Below the pieces are notes generated by a model, which saw only the letters and a list, made by a program, of their open reading frames with translations, had not been told where the DNA came from and ran no database searches. The position numbers and the translations under genes were made by a program. A stretch of DNA of 64,000 bases from Candidatus Sphingomonas excrementigallinarum (GTDB lineage: Bacteria; Pseudomonadota; Alphaproteobacteria; Sphingomonadales; Sphingomonadaceae): contig DXIH01000037.1 of the NCBI GenBank assembly GCA_019112965.1, positions 1 to 64,000 of the forward strand, written 5' to 3'. Below are positions 31,997-40,891 of the stretch, piece after piece. The first letter of the stretch is position 1, and every line of letters starts with the position of its first letter.

Positions 31997-32605
31997 ATGC
32001 GTTTCGTCGTCCCCGCCGCCCTGGCGCTCGCCACCATCGCCGCCCCCGCCGCCATCGCCCAGACCCAGCCGGGCGCGCCCGTCGCCTCGCGCGTCGTCGC
32101 GGGCACCTATGCCGTCGATACCGCCCATACCCAGGTCACCTGGTCGGTGAACCACATGGGCTTTTCGATGCTCGAGGGGCAGTTCGGCGCGTCGGGTGGC
32201 TCGCTGACCATCGACCCGGCCCGTCCCCAGGCCGCCAAGGTCGACGTGACCTTCAACATTAACGACCTCTCGGTCACCGCCGCCCCCTTCGCCAATCACC
32301 TGAAGTCGAAGGACTTCTTCGACGCCGCGACCTACCCGACCGCGCGCTTCGTCTCAACCGGCGTGAAGGTCATGGGCACCAAGGCGGTCATCACCGGCAA
32401 TCTGACCATCAAGGATCAGACCAAGCCGGTCACGCTGAACGCGACCTTCGTCGGCGCGGGCATCAACCCGATGTCGAAGAAGCTGAACATCGGCTTCCGC
32501 GCGACCGCCAAGATCAAGCGTTCGGACTTTGGCGTCGGCGCCTATGTGCCGGTCGTCGGTGACGAGGTCGACCTGACCATCAACGCCGCCTTCACCGCGC
32601 AGTAA
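31997..32605 (+). CDS. YceI family periplasmic protein
   Basis: 202 residues with a signal peptide ending around AAIAQ (residue 22). The mature part is the YceI lipocalin-like barrel: YAVDTAHTQVTWSVNHMGFS, SKDFFDAATYPTARF, and VGDEVDLTINAAF at the end. The family binds polyisoprenoid-type lipids such as ubiquinone precursors. Followed by a strong terminator. Confidence 0.92.
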   Translation: MRFVVPAALALATIAAPAAIAQTQPGAPVASRVVAGTYAVDTAHTQVTWSVNHMGFSMLEGQFGASGGSLTIDPARPQAAKVDVTFNINDLSVTAAPFANHLKSKDFFDAATYPTARFVSTGVKVMGTKAVITGNLTIKDQTKPVTLNATFVGAGINPMSKKLNIGFRATAKIKRSDFGVGAYVPVVGDEVDLTINAAFTAQ

Positions 32606-32629
32606 TCGCTTTCTCTTCTCCCATCCGCG

Positions 32630-32666
32630 AAAGGCGGGGTCGCAGCTTTGCGGCCCCGCCTTTTTG
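32630..32666 (+). terminator. rho-independent terminator after the YceI gene
   Basis: AAGGCGGGG / CCCCGCCTT stem with an inner GCA..TGC pairing and a T-run, about 25 bases after the stop. Confidence 0.9.
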
Positions 32667-32674
32667 CTGCCCGA

Positions 32675-32761
32675 CATCCGTCATTGCGAGCGCAGCAAAG
32701 CAATCCAGGGCGTGCTCGCCCGTGGCTCTGGATTGCTTCGCTCCGCTCGCAATGACGGATG
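32675..32761. repeat. long hairpin inverted repeat (CATCCGTCATTGCGAGCG arms)
   Basis: Two 34-base arms (32675-32708 and 32728-32761) are inverted copies with two mismatches around a 19-base loop. The arm, containing GTCATTGCGAGCG...CAAAGCAATCCAG, is of a type I recall scattered through several proteobacterial genomes. Confidence 0.88.
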
Positions 32762-32829
32762 GTGTCAGGCGCCCGTCATCAATCGCGATATAGACAAGGC
32801 CGCCCCGACGCGGCATGAACCGCTGCACC

Positions 32830-32877
32830 ATGATCGCCGCGCTGCTGCTTCGTTCGCTTCGACTTATCCGCCCTTAG
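32830..32877 (+). CDS. leucine-rich leader peptide upstream of leuA
   Basis: A 15-codon ORF, MIAALLLRSLRLIRP, with five Leu codons, ending 114 bases before leuA. Leader peptides rich in the regulated amino acid control branched-chain operons by attenuation. The following RNA can form GCCCTTAGGG (32870-32879) with CCATAAGGGC (32907-32916), and GCCGCGT (32942) with ACGCGGC (32959) just before leuA. The first stem overlaps the end of the leader ORF, so ribosome stalling on the Leu codons would change folding. No clear ribosome-binding site is visible. Confidence 0.6.
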   Translation: MIAALLLRSLRLIRP

Positions 32878-32966
32878 GGGAGGATCGGCGTGGCCATGCG
32901 CGACTTCCATAAGGGCTGAATGAACCGATAAGCCTGTCCCCGCCGCGTAAAAGGCCAGACGCGGCC
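32862..32966 (+). promoter_or_regulatory. leuA leader: candidate leuA attenuator / leader structures
   Basis: Mutually exclusive pairings are possible: CTTATC (32863-32868) with GATAAG (32927-32932), or GCCCTTAGGG with CCATAAGGGC, the two 5' partners being adjacent in the leader ORF. A final 7-bp stem at 32942-32965 has no following U-run, so control of leuA translation, rather than transcription termination, is more likely. Confidence 0.45.
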
Positions 32967-32991
32967 GAGAATATTGGAAGACCCGACGATC

Positions 32992-34650
32992 ATGCTGCGC
33001 GATCCCTCGACCAAATACCGCCCCTTCCCGACCATCGCCCTGCCCGATCGGCAATGGCCGAACCGCACGATCACGAGCGCGCCCCGCTGGCTGTCGACCG
33101 ATCTGCGCGACGGCAACCAGGCGCTGATCGACCCGATGGACGCGGAAAAGAAGACACGGATGTTCGACCTGCTGGTCAAGGTCGGGCTGAAGGAGATCGA
33201 GGTCGGCTTTCCCTCTGCTGGCGCGACCGAGTTCGACTTCATCTCCGGCCTGATCCGCGAGGAACGCATTCCCGACGACGTGACGATCCAGGTCCTGACG
33301 CAATCGCGCCGCGACCTGATCGAGCGCAGTTTCGAAAGCCTGGAGGGTGCGCGCACCGCGATCGTCCACCTCTACAACGCCGTCAGCCCGGCCTGGCGCA
33401 AGATCGTGTTCGGCATGACCCGCGACGAGGTGCGCCAGATCGCCATTGAGGGCGCCAAGATCCTGCGCGACGAAGCGGCCAAGCGCCCCAGCACCGACTG
33501 GTTCTTCGAATACAGCCCCGAGACCTTCTCGACCGCCGAGCTGGACTTCTCGGTCGAAGTCTGCGCCGCCGTCATGGACGTGCTGAAGCCGACGCCCGAC
33601 CATCCGCTGATCCTGAACCTGCCCGCGACCGTCGAATGCGCGACGCCCAATGTCTATGCCGACCAGATCGAATGGTTCGGGCGCAACATTCCGAACCGCG
33701 ATTGCGTGGTCATCTCGCTCCACACGCATAACGACCGGGGCACCGGCGTCGCGGCGGCCGAGTTGGGCGTGATGGCGGGTGCCGACCGGGTCGAGGGCTG
33801 TCTGCTCGGCAATGGCGAGCGAACCGGCAATTGCGATCTCGTGACCGTCGCGCTCAACATGTATACGCAAGGCGTCGACCCAAAGCTCGACCTGTCGGAC
33901 ATCGACGAGGTGGTGAACACGGTCAACTATTGCACCAACCTGCCCGTCCATCCGCGCACGCCCTATGCGGGCGATCTGGTCTTCACCGCCTTTTCGGGCA
34001 GCCATCAGGACGCGATCAAGAAGGGTTTTGCCGCGCAAAGCGCGCGCAACGACGATCTGTGGGAAGTCCCCTACCTGCCCATCGACCCCGCCGATCTGGG
34101 CCGCAGCTATGAAGCGGTCATTCGCGTCAATTCGCAGTCCGGCAAGGGCGGCGTCGCCTGGGTGATCGAACAGGACAAGGGGCTGAAGCTGCCCAAGCGG
34201 CTCCAGGCCGATTTCAGCCGCCATGTCCAGGCGATGGCCGACGCCACCAGCCGCGAGCTGAATGCCGCCGACATCTGGGGCGGGTTCGAGGCGACCTATC
34301 TGCCGCGCGACGGCGACCGCTTCGTGCTGCGCGACTATGAGGAAAGCGGCTCGACCGGCCAGCGGACCTTTATCGGCCGTGTGCTGGTGGATGGCGAGGA
34401 GCGTTCGATCTCGGGGCGTGGCAACGGCCTGATCTCCAGCGTGATCGCCGCGCTGGCCGATACGACCGGGCCCAACCTGGAAGTCATCGACTATAACGAG
34501 CATGCCATCGGCCACGGCGCCGACGCGCAGGCCGCCGCCTATGTCGAGGCGCGCACCCCCGATGGCCGCGTCGTATTTGGTGTCGGGCTCGACACCGATA
34601 TCGCCACCGCCAGCGTCAGGGCGGTACTCTCCGCCGCCAACCGGGCGTGA
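32992..34650 (+). CDS. leuA: 2-isopropylmalate synthase
   Basis: 552 residues from ATG 32992 ([12 protein letters not shown]), the longer LeuA type also found in actinobacteria. Catalytic-barrel motifs: [11 protein letters not shown] near residue 37 and [16 protein letters not shown] near 245, the latter with metal-binding His. The C-terminal ~120 residues are the leucine-sensing LeuA dimer domain ([18 protein letters not shown]). First step of leucine synthesis. Preceded by a Leu-rich leader peptide. Confidence 0.96.
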   Translation: MLRDPSTKYRPFPTIALPDRQWPNRTITSAPRWLSTDLRDGNQALIDPMDAEKKTRMFDLLVKVGLKEIEVGFPSAGATEFDFISGLIREERIPDDVTIQVLTQSRRDLIERSFESLEGARTAIVHLYNAVSPAWRKIVFGMTRDEVRQIAIEGAKILRDEAAKRPSTDWFFEYSPETFSTAELDFSVEVCAAVMDVLKPTPDHPLILNLPATVECATPNVYADQIEWFGRNIPNRDCVVISLHTHNDRGTGVAAAELGVMAGADRVEGCLLGNGERTGNCDLVTVALNMYTQGVDPKLDLSDIDEVVNTVNYCTNLPVHPRTPYAGDLVFTAFSGSHQDAIKKGFAAQSARNDDLWEVPYLPIDPADLGRSYEAVIRVNSQSGKGGVAWVIEQDKGLKLPKRLQADFSRHVQAMADATSRELNAADIWGGFEATYLPRDGDRFVLRDYEESGSTGQRTFIGRVLVDGEERSISGRGNGLISSVIAALADTTGPNLEVIDYNEHAIGHGADAQAAAYVEARTPDGRVVFGVGLDTDIATASVRAVLSAANRA

Positions 34651-34767
34651 TGCGCCCCGCCCTTCTCGGCTAAGACGACGCGCCATGCGGGCCATCGGAG
34701 CGTCGTTTCTTCCTGACCTGAAGGGCGAGGTCGCGGGCCGTAGGTCTGACGAAGGAGTGGCCGCGTC

Positions 34768-35568
34768 ATGAGCGCCGCCGCCCCTCCGTCTCGCTGGGCG
34801 TTCATCCCCGAACGCTACCGCGAAAAGCTGCGGGAGCGCGGTGCGTCGATCACGCTCACCGTGCTGGCGCATCTGCTGCTGGCATGGCTGCTCTTCCATC
34901 TGGCGCCCAAGCTGATCGACCCGGAGAAATCCTCGTCGCTCAACACCTTTTCCGTATCACCCGACGACAAGGAGGCGGGTGCCCCGGTGCCCAAGACCCG
35001 AACCGCGACGCGCAAGCCCGCTTCGGCGGGCGGCTCCAAGGCGCCGGTTACGGAAAAGCGCCCCGACACCCCCACCCCGCCGACCGAGAAAAAGGCCGAC
35101 ACCTCCGCGCCCACCCCGTGGCAATGGGGCGACAAGTCGCTGTTCGCGGCGGGCGATATCGGGGCCCTCCCCAAGGGCGAAGGCAAGGGCGTCGGGTCGA
35201 GCAAGGGCGACGACCGGGGCGAGGACAGCGCATCGGCCTATGGCCCCGGCGAAGGCCCGGGCGGGCGGCGGCTCTATAATGCCGAATGGTTCCCGCGCCG
35301 TCCGAGCAATGCCGAACTGAACGGCTATCTGCGCGGCCCGCCGCCCGATGGCGGCTGGGCCCTGATCGCGTGCCGCACCATCCCGGACTATCGCGTGGAG
35401 AATTGCCAGGTGCTGGGCGAATCCCCGCTAGGCTCCGGCCTGGGTCGCGCGATGCGCGAGGCCGCATGGCAATTCCGCATCCGTGCGCCGCGCATCAACG
35501 GCAAGGAGATGATCGGCGAATGGGTCCGTATTCGGATCGACTTCACCACCACCAGAGGTGGCAACTGA
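34768..35568 (+). CDS. TonB-like energy transducer protein
   Basis: 266 residues. A basic cytoplasmic N-terminus is followed by one membrane helix (TLTVLAHLLLAWLLFHLA, residues 30-47), a Pro/Lys/Thr-rich periplasmic linker (TPTPPTEKKADTSAPTPW), and a C-terminal domain with DYRVENCQVLGESPLGSGLG and AMREAAWQFRIRAPRINGK, the pattern of TonB C-terminal folds. GAAGGAG lies 10 bases before the ATG. No exbB/exbD nearby. It would couple membrane energy to outer membrane receptors. Confidence 0.75.
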   Translation: MSAAAPPSRWAFIPERYREKLRERGASITLTVLAHLLLAWLLFHLAPKLIDPEKSSSLNTFSVSPDDKEAGAPVPKTRTATRKPASAGGSKAPVTEKRPDTPTPPTEKKADTSAPTPWQWGDKSLFAAGDIGALPKGEGKGVGSSKGDDRGEDSASAYGPGEGPGGRRLYNAEWFPRRPSNAELNGYLRGPPPDGGWALIACRTIPDYRVENCQVLGESPLGSGLGRAMREAAWQFRIRAPRINGKEMIGEWVRIRIDFTTTRGGN

Positions 35569-35601
35569 GGTTTATAGCAGGATGCCATGAGATGAACCCA
35601 C

Positions 35602-35624
35602 CCCTCCCCTTCAGGGGAGGGGCT
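35602..35624. repeat. isolated half-element of family C palindrome
   Basis: CCCCTCCCCTTCAGGGGAGG is identical to the left end of the element at 55.8 kb, but here it stands alone between two convergent genes. Confidence 0.6.
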
Positions 35625-35654
35625 CGCGTTGATCGGATGCAACGTCATCATGGT

Positions 35655-37115
35655 CTAATAGGTGAATTGCAGCTGGGTCCGGATCAGGTCGCCCGTCGCC
35701 CGGCCGGTTCGCCGGGAGTCCGCCTCGCGCCGCTCCATCCGGGCATAGGCGAGCGTGAGTTCCAGCGCCTCGACCAGCTGGATTTCGGCGCCCAGTTCCC
35801 ATTCGTCGGTTTCCAGCCGGGGCGCGTCGACATTGGCCTTCCAACCGCCGCGATAACGCTGCCACCGGACATAGGGGATGGCCCTGCCGATCGGGGTCTT
35901 GCCCAGATCGGTCATCAGCTGAACATAGCCACCGCCGAGCCGCTGGCTGCGCACCGAGCGCAGGGCCATGTCATATTGCGGGCCCCAGCCGGTCGTCCAT
36001 TCGGTCTGGATGCCGAAAGGCTGCGGATAAAGGATCGCGTGGAAGCCGACCCGGTCGTCGCGATATTCGACGGGACTGATCCCGCTGCGCAATTCGGGGC
36101 GATAGCGGTTGAAGATCGCCGATCCGCCCAGCTCCAGCACCTGCCCCTCGAACAACGGCCCCAGCCCGTCGAGCGCGAAGGGCCAGGTGGCCATGGCGAC
36201 CTTCATCAGGCTGTCGTTGCGCTCGGTTCGGTTTGTGCCCTGCCCGTTATAGACCGCCAGACCGAACGCACCATAATTGCCGAACAGCTTCTGCTTGTTC
36301 TTGGTCAGCCGGTCCCAGATCGCCTGGACATGGTCGGGGGTGTAATAGACGTTCACCCCGACATCGCGTTCGCCGGGGACGCCGCTGTTGATCGCATCGG
36401 ATCGGTCGAGCGGCAAGCGGTTGGACGAGCTTTGCAGATTCTCCCAGCCGAACGGCACCTTGGACTGGCCGAAGCGCAGGCGCAGGCGGCGTTCGGGGTC
36501 GAGGAACCAGTCGACATAGACGTCGCGCAACTGGCCGAAATTTTCCCGCCGCTCGGTGCTCGACTGGTTGTTCACCGCCGCGCCGAAATCATGCTGGAAA
36601 TAGAGTTGCAGCCGGTCAGTGATATCCCCCTGCAATACCAGCCGCACGCGGCGCAGCAGGAAGCCGCCATCGTCGTTGATCGAGCTGTCATGCACCGAGC
36701 GTAGCCGCGACCCGGTATCGGACAGAGGCTCGTGATCGTCCAGAATCGCATTGTAGCGAAGCTGCGTATAGCCGCGCAGGCGAAGCCGCTCATACCAGGG
36801 TGCGCGAGCCGAGGGCGGCTTCGCGACGACCGCGACCCGCTGCGGCTGCGCTGGTGCCGGGGTGGGCGATGGCGCAGGCGTCGAAGCCGCGACCTGCGGC
36901 GCTGGCGTGGGTACCGCCGCGACGGGCGACGGGCTTGCGGGGACGACCGCCGCCTTCTGGGCATCGGTCAGCGCCTTGATCTGCGCCTTGAGTTCATCGA
37001 TCTGCCGCTGCAGTTCCTGTACGGTCTGGGCAGCCGCCGGTACCGGGCAGCTTGCCAGCACGATCGCGGTGGCGATCCCGACACCGGCTCGCTGGGATTT
37101 CGACTTGATCGCCAT
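35655..37115 (-). CDS. OprO/OprP-type porin
   Basis: 486 residues. Signal peptide ending at PVPAAA, then a coiled-coil QTVQELQRQIDELKAQIKAL typical of trimeric porins of this group, a Pro/Ala linker, and a 16-strand type barrel beginning LRLRGYTQLRYNAI and ending LQFTY. Polyphosphate/phosphate-selective porins are the named members, but the substrate cannot be read from sequence. Confidence 0.88.
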   Translation of the reverse strand: MAIKSKSQRAGVGIATAIVLASCPVPAAAQTVQELQRQIDELKAQIKALTDAQKAAVVPASPSPVAAVPTPAPQVAASTPAPSPTPAPAQPQRVAVVAKPPSARAPWYERLRLRGYTQLRYNAILDDHEPLSDTGSRLRSVHDSSINDDGGFLLRRVRLVLQGDITDRLQLYFQHDFGAAVNNQSSTERRENFGQLRDVYVDWFLDPERRLRLRFGQSKVPFGWENLQSSSNRLPLDRSDAINSGVPGERDVGVNVYYTPDHVQAIWDRLTKNKQKLFGNYGAFGLAVYNGQGTNRTERNDSLMKVAMATWPFALDGLGPLFEGQVLELGGSAIFNRYRPELRSGISPVEYRDDRVGFHAILYPQPFGIQTEWTTGWGPQYDMALRSVRSQRLGGGYVQLMTDLGKTPIGRAIPYVRWQRYRGGWKANVDAPRLETDEWELGAEIQLVEALELTLAYARMERREADSRRTGRATGDLIRTQLQFTY

Positions 37116-37214
37116 GCTGTTCCGCCCTGTTTGCGGCGGCTTAGGACGGGTCCGGCCCCTTTCGCAACAGAATGATGACAGTGACGTGATATTCCTGTGA
37201 CACCGCCGTTATCG

Positions 37215-37568
37215 TCAGCGCGTCCGATCGATCTCGCACCCCACACGCGCGTCGGGATAGATGCCGGTCTTGGTCGAGCGCACCTTCACCGATACCACCC
37301 GCGCATCGGCCAGGCACAGCTCCGCCACCGCTTCGCACAGGCTTTCCTGGAGCGCGAAGCCGGGGCCGCGCGCCATCGCCAATATCCCTTCGCGCAGGAA
37401 GTCATAATCGAGCACTTCCTCGATGCGATCGGCGCGGGGGGCCGACGGATAGGTGACGGTCATCGCCACCGACAGGCTGACCGGCTGGGGCTCGGTTTCG
37501 TGCGGGTGGATGCCCAGCCGCATCGCCACGCTCATATCGTCGAGCAGGATGGTATAGGTCGCGCTCAT
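37215..37568 (-). CDS. folB: dihydroneopterin aldolase
   Basis: 117 residues from the ATG at 37568. Family features: ILLDDMSVAMRLGIHPHE at the N-terminus, VLDYDFLREGI in the middle and a late VSVKVRSTKTGIYPDA with the conserved Lys. Produces 6-hydroxymethyl-dihydropterin in folate synthesis. Overlaps the upstream SDR gene by four bases (ATGA) as the last gene of a folE-SDR-folB operon. Confidence 0.92.
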   Translation of the reverse strand: MSATYTILLDDMSVAMRLGIHPHETEPQPVSLSVAMTVTYPSAPRADRIEEVLDYDFLREGILAMARGPGFALQESLCEAVAELCLADARVVSVKVRSTKTGIYPDARVGCEIDRTR

Positions 37569-38311
37569 CCTCGTCCCTCGAACATCACATCGCCGTCGCG
37601 GCGGCAGAAGCGCTGGCCGCAATCGACATAAAGCGTCTGCCCCCTGATCCCTCGCGCGGTGAGCAGGAAGGATACGGCCTCCGCTACCGCCTCTGCGCCG
37701 ATCGGGCGGCCGAGCAGGTTCTTGACCGATGCCGCCGCGAACTCTTCGTTGCTCTGATCGCCGCTTTGCAGGGTCAGGCCCGGCGCCACCGCATTGACGG
37801 CGATGCGCGGCCCCAGTCCCTGCGCCAGCATCCTATTCGCCCCCGCCAGCGCGAACTTGGCGCAGCTATAGGCGAAGAAATCAGGATTGGGGTTCGCCAG
37901 CTTCTGGTCGAGAATATCGACCACCGCGCCGTCCGCCACATCGTCCTGCCGCGCCAGCGCTGAGGCGAGCAAGGCGGGCGCGGCGGCGTTGATCGCATAG
38001 AGCCTGGCCATCAACCCCGCATCCGTTTGCGGGGGGCGATCATACTCGAAGGACGAGGCGCTGCTGACCAGCCCGTCAATCGGCCCGCCCGCTGAGGCAC
38101 GCACGCGAGCGAACAGCGTGTCAATCTCGTCGATCCGCGACAGGTCGCCCTGCACCATCGGCGCGCCCAGCTCCTTCGCCAACGCCGCCGCGTCCTCGCC
38201 CGAGCCATTATAATGGATCACCGGCCGATGCCCGTCCGCCGCCAGCCGCCGGGCGATGCTCGCGCCCAGCCTTTTGGCCGCGCCGGTCACCAGCACGGTG
38301 CGGCGGATCAT
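37565..38311 (-). CDS. pteridine-reductase-like short-chain dehydrogenase (FolM-like)
   Basis: 248 residues. The nucleotide-binding motif reads TGAAKRLG, with the Arg-containing pattern of pteridine reductases in place of TGxxxGxG, and the catalytic pair is YSCAK. It also has NAVAPGLTL and a C-terminal GQTLYVDCGQRF. Its position between folE and folB, overlapping both by four bases, supports a role in reducing dihydromonapterin or dihydrobiopterin. Confidence 0.88.
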   Translation of the reverse strand: MIRRTVLVTGAAKRLGASIARRLAADGHRPVIHYNGSGEDAAALAKELGAPMVQGDLSRIDEIDTLFARVRASAGGPIDGLVSSASSFEYDRPPQTDAGLMARLYAINAAAPALLASALARQDDVADGAVVDILDQKLANPNPDFFAYSCAKFALAGANRMLAQGLGPRIAVNAVAPGLTLQSGDQSNEEFAAASVKNLLGRPIGAEAVAEAVSFLLTARGIRGQTLYVDCGQRFCRRDGDVMFEGRG

Positions 38312-38934
38312 CCGCGCAGGCCCATCAGCGACAGCACTTCCTTGCGGCTGCGCTCGTCGTCGCGGAAGGTGCCCATCATCCGGCTGGTCACCATCGACAC
38401 ACCCGGCGTGCGCACCCCGCGCGAGGTCATGCAGCCATGCGTCGCCTCGATCACCACCGCAACGCCCAGCGGCTTCAAATTTTCCCAGATACAGTCGGCG
38501 ACCTCGGCGGTCAGCCGCTCCTGCACCTGCAAGCGGCGGGCGAAACCATGCAGCACGCGGGCGAGCTTCGAGATGCCGACGACATGGTTGCGCGGCAGAT
38601 AGGCGATATGCGCACGGCCGATGATCGGCGCCATGTGATGCTCGCAATGCGACTGGAAGGGGATATCCTTCAGCAGCACGATCTCGTCATAGCCGCCGAC
38701 CTCTTCGAACACCCGCGACAGGTGGACGGCGGGGTCGTCGCCATAACCGGCGCAATATTCACGCCATGCGCGCGCGACGCGCTTGGGCGTATCGACCAGC
38801 CCTTCGCGCGTGGGATCGTCCCCCGCCCAGGCGATGAGGGTGCGAATGGCTTCGGCAACATGATCGGGCACGGCGATCTTGCCGTCCGCGCCCATCAGGT
38901 CGCCATCCTCCGGATCGCCATGCGCGCAGCTCAT
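38308..38934 (-). CDS. folE: GTP cyclohydrolase I
   Basis: 208 residues. Zinc and catalytic residues in FQSHCEHHMAPIIGRAHIAY, then ISKLARVLHGFARRLQVQE and EATHGCMTSRG. Opens the pterin/folate pathway from GTP. First gene of the operon with the SDR and folB; its stop overlaps the SDR start. Confidence 0.96.
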   Translation of the reverse strand: MSCAHGDPEDGDLMGADGKIAVPDHVAEAIRTLIAWAGDDPTREGLVDTPKRVARAWREYCAGYGDDPAVHLSRVFEEVGGYDEIVLLKDIPFQSHCEHHMAPIIGRAHIAYLPRNHVVGISKLARVLHGFARRLQVQERLTAEVADCIWENLKPLGVAVVIEATHGCMTSRGVRTPGVSMVTSRMMGTFRDDERSRKEVLSLMGLRG

Positions 38935-39080
38935 ATCATGTCCTTCACTACAAAGCCGGTGCGATAGCGTATCGATTGCCGGGGTGCAAAACGGGCAACA
39001 CCTTAACCCACATCACGATTTTGGGTTCAGTGCTTCTTTGCGTTCTGGCCCACGCCATCACCTTCGCCCCAGCCATAGCC

Positions 39081-39170
39081 CCGTTCAGCCTGAGCGAAGT
39101 CGAAGGCCAAGGGAATACGCTTGGGTTCAGCCGCTATAGCGTGGCCTTCGACTTCGCTCAGGCTGAACGG
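39081..39170. repeat. long perfect inverted repeat (CCGTTCAGCCTGAGCGAAG arms)
   Basis: Two 29-base arms, 39081-39109 and 39142-39170, are exact inverted copies around a 32-base loop. They lie in the gap between folE (divergent end) and fghA and form a different family from the other repeats in the window. Confidence 0.92.
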
Positions 39171-39191
39171 AGGCCTGGATGCGACTGATGC

Positions 39192-40034
39192 TCAGCGCCG
39201 CAGCCGCTCCGCCGCCCACGTCACATGGTCGGCCATGAAGGTGGAGATGAAGTTGTAGCTGTGGTCGTAACCCGGCTGCCTCCGCAGGGTCAGGGCAATT
39301 CCCGCCTTCCCACAAGCCTCGGCCAGCAATTCGGGGCGGAGCTGCTCGGTCAGGAATTGGTCGGCATCGCCTTGGTCGACCAGCAGGTCGTGCACCCGCG
39401 CGCCGTCCTCGATCAGCGCGACGGCGTCGGCCTGCCGCCATGCCGCCCGGTCCTGCCCTAGATAGCCGCCCAGCGCCTTCTCGCCCCACGGTACCTGAGA
39501 GGGCGCGACGATGGGCGCGAAGGCCGACACGCTGCGGAACCGATCCGGATTGCGAAGCCCGATGGTCAATGCCCCGTGGCCGCCCATTGAATGGCCGGTG
39601 ATCGCTTGCGCGCCCATATCGGCCATGGGGAAATGCTCGGCGATCAGCGCGGGCAGTTCCTGCTCGATATAGGTCTGCATCTGGAAATGCTTCGCCCAGG
39701 GCTCCTGCGTGGCATCGACATAGAAGCCCGCTCCCTGCCCCATGTCGTACGCGTCGTCATTGGCCACGCCCTCCCCGCGCGGCGAGGTGTCGGGGGCGAT
39801 GAAGATCACCCGGTGCTCGGCGCAGGGCCCACGATACTCGCCCTTGTCGGTGACATTGGCATGGGTGCAAGTCAGGCCCGACAGATACCAGAGGACGGGG
39901 AGCTTTTCGCCCTCCTCATGCGCGGGCACGAAGACCGAGAAGGTCATGCGGGTGCCGGTCGCGCCGCTCTGATGGGCATAGACGCCCTGCACGCCGCCAT
40001 GCGCCTTGGAGGTCGAAATCGTCTCGATCGTCAT
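39192..40034 (-). CDS. fghA: S-formylglutathione hydrolase
   Basis: 280 residues, esterase-D family. Catalytic Ser in ITGHSMGGHGAL, His in GYDHSYNF, with LTCTHANVTDKG as the family oxyanion region. Cleaves S-formylglutathione to formate and glutathione. It overlaps purU by four bases, as the last gene of the frmA operon. Confidence 0.96.
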   Translation of the reverse strand: MTIETISTSKAHGGVQGVYAHQSGATGTRMTFSVFVPAHEEGEKLPVLWYLSGLTCTHANVTDKGEYRGPCAEHRVIFIAPDTSPRGEGVANDDAYDMGQGAGFYVDATQEPWAKHFQMQTYIEQELPALIAEHFPMADMGAQAITGHSMGGHGALTIGLRNPDRFRSVSAFAPIVAPSQVPWGEKALGGYLGQDRAAWRQADAVALIEDGARVHDLLVDQGDADQFLTEQLRPELLAEACGKAGIALTLRRQPGYDHSYNFISTFMADHVTWAAERLRR

Positions 40035-40891
40035 CGGAACACCACCGTCCGGTTGTCATTGAGGAACACCCGCCGCTCGCCCACCCAGGCGACCGCACGG
40101 GCCAGCACCTGCGCCTCGATATCGCGGCCGATGCGGATCAGGTCGTCGACGCTGGCGCGGTGATCGACCCGCTCGACCGCCTGTTCGATGATCGGCCCCT
40201 CATCCAGGTCGGCGGTCACGAAATGCGCGGTCGCACCGATCAGCTTCACCCCGCGTGCGTGCGCCCGGTGATAGGGCTGCGCGCCCTTGAAGCCGGGCAG
40301 GAAGCTGTGATGGATATTGATGCACCGCCCCGGCAAGGCCGCAACCAGCCGCTCGCCCAGCACCTGCATATAGCGGGCGAGGACCAGGTAATCGGCCTTC
40401 GTGCTCTCCATCAGACCGAGCATCGCCGCTTCCTGTTCGGCGCGGTTGCTATTGTCGACGGGCAGGTGATGCCAGGGCAGGCCATGCCATTCGACCAACG
40501 GCCGCAGGCCGTCATGGTTGGAGACGACCCCGACGATCTCGACCGGCAGCGTGTTGGTCCGCCAGCGATGGAGCAGGTCGTTCAGGCAGTGCGAGCCCTT
40601 CGACACCGCGATCAGCATCCGGGGCCGCTCGGTGGCGGGGGCGACATGCCAGTCGAAGCCGAAGCGTGACGCCGGTTCCGCGAGCGCCGCCCGCACGCCC
40701 TCGACAGAGGCCGGGAACCGTGCCCCCTGCCCGGTGAAGACGATGCGCAGAAAGAAGCGTCCCGTCTCCAGATCGGCATATTGCTGGCTGTCGAGGATGA
40801 ACCCGTCGATCCCCGCCAGCGCGCCAGACACGGCGGCGACGATGCCGACCCGGTCCTGGCACGCCAGCGTCAGGATATAGTCGTGGCTCAC
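40031..40891 (-). CDS. purU: formyltetrahydrofolate deformylase
   Basis: 286 residues from a GTG start overlapping the upstream VOC stop (GTGA). N-terminal ACT domain (ILTLACQDRVGIVAAVS), then formyltransferase-like domain with catalytic NIHHSFLPGFKGAQPY. Releases formate from 10-formyl-THF. In this operon it links one-carbon folates to formate produced from formaldehyde. Confidence 0.93.
   Translation of the reverse strand: MSHDYILTLACQDRVGIVAAVSGALAGIDGFILDSQQYADLETGRFFLRIVFTGQGARFPASVEGVRAALAEPASRFGFDWHVAPATERPRMLIAVSKGSHCLNDLLHRWRTNTLPVEIVGVVSNHDGLRPLVEWHGLPWHHLPVDNSNRAEQEAAMLGLMESTKADYLVLARYMQVLGERLVAALPGRCINIHHSFLPGFKGAQPYHRAHARGVKLIGATAHFVTADLDEGPIIEQAVERVDHRASVDDLIRIGRDIEAQVLARAVAWVGERRVFLNDNRTVVFR

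Noticed and set aside
32779..34899. 706-codon open frame antisense to leuA
   Set aside because: Shadow of leuA with a biased composition and no family features.
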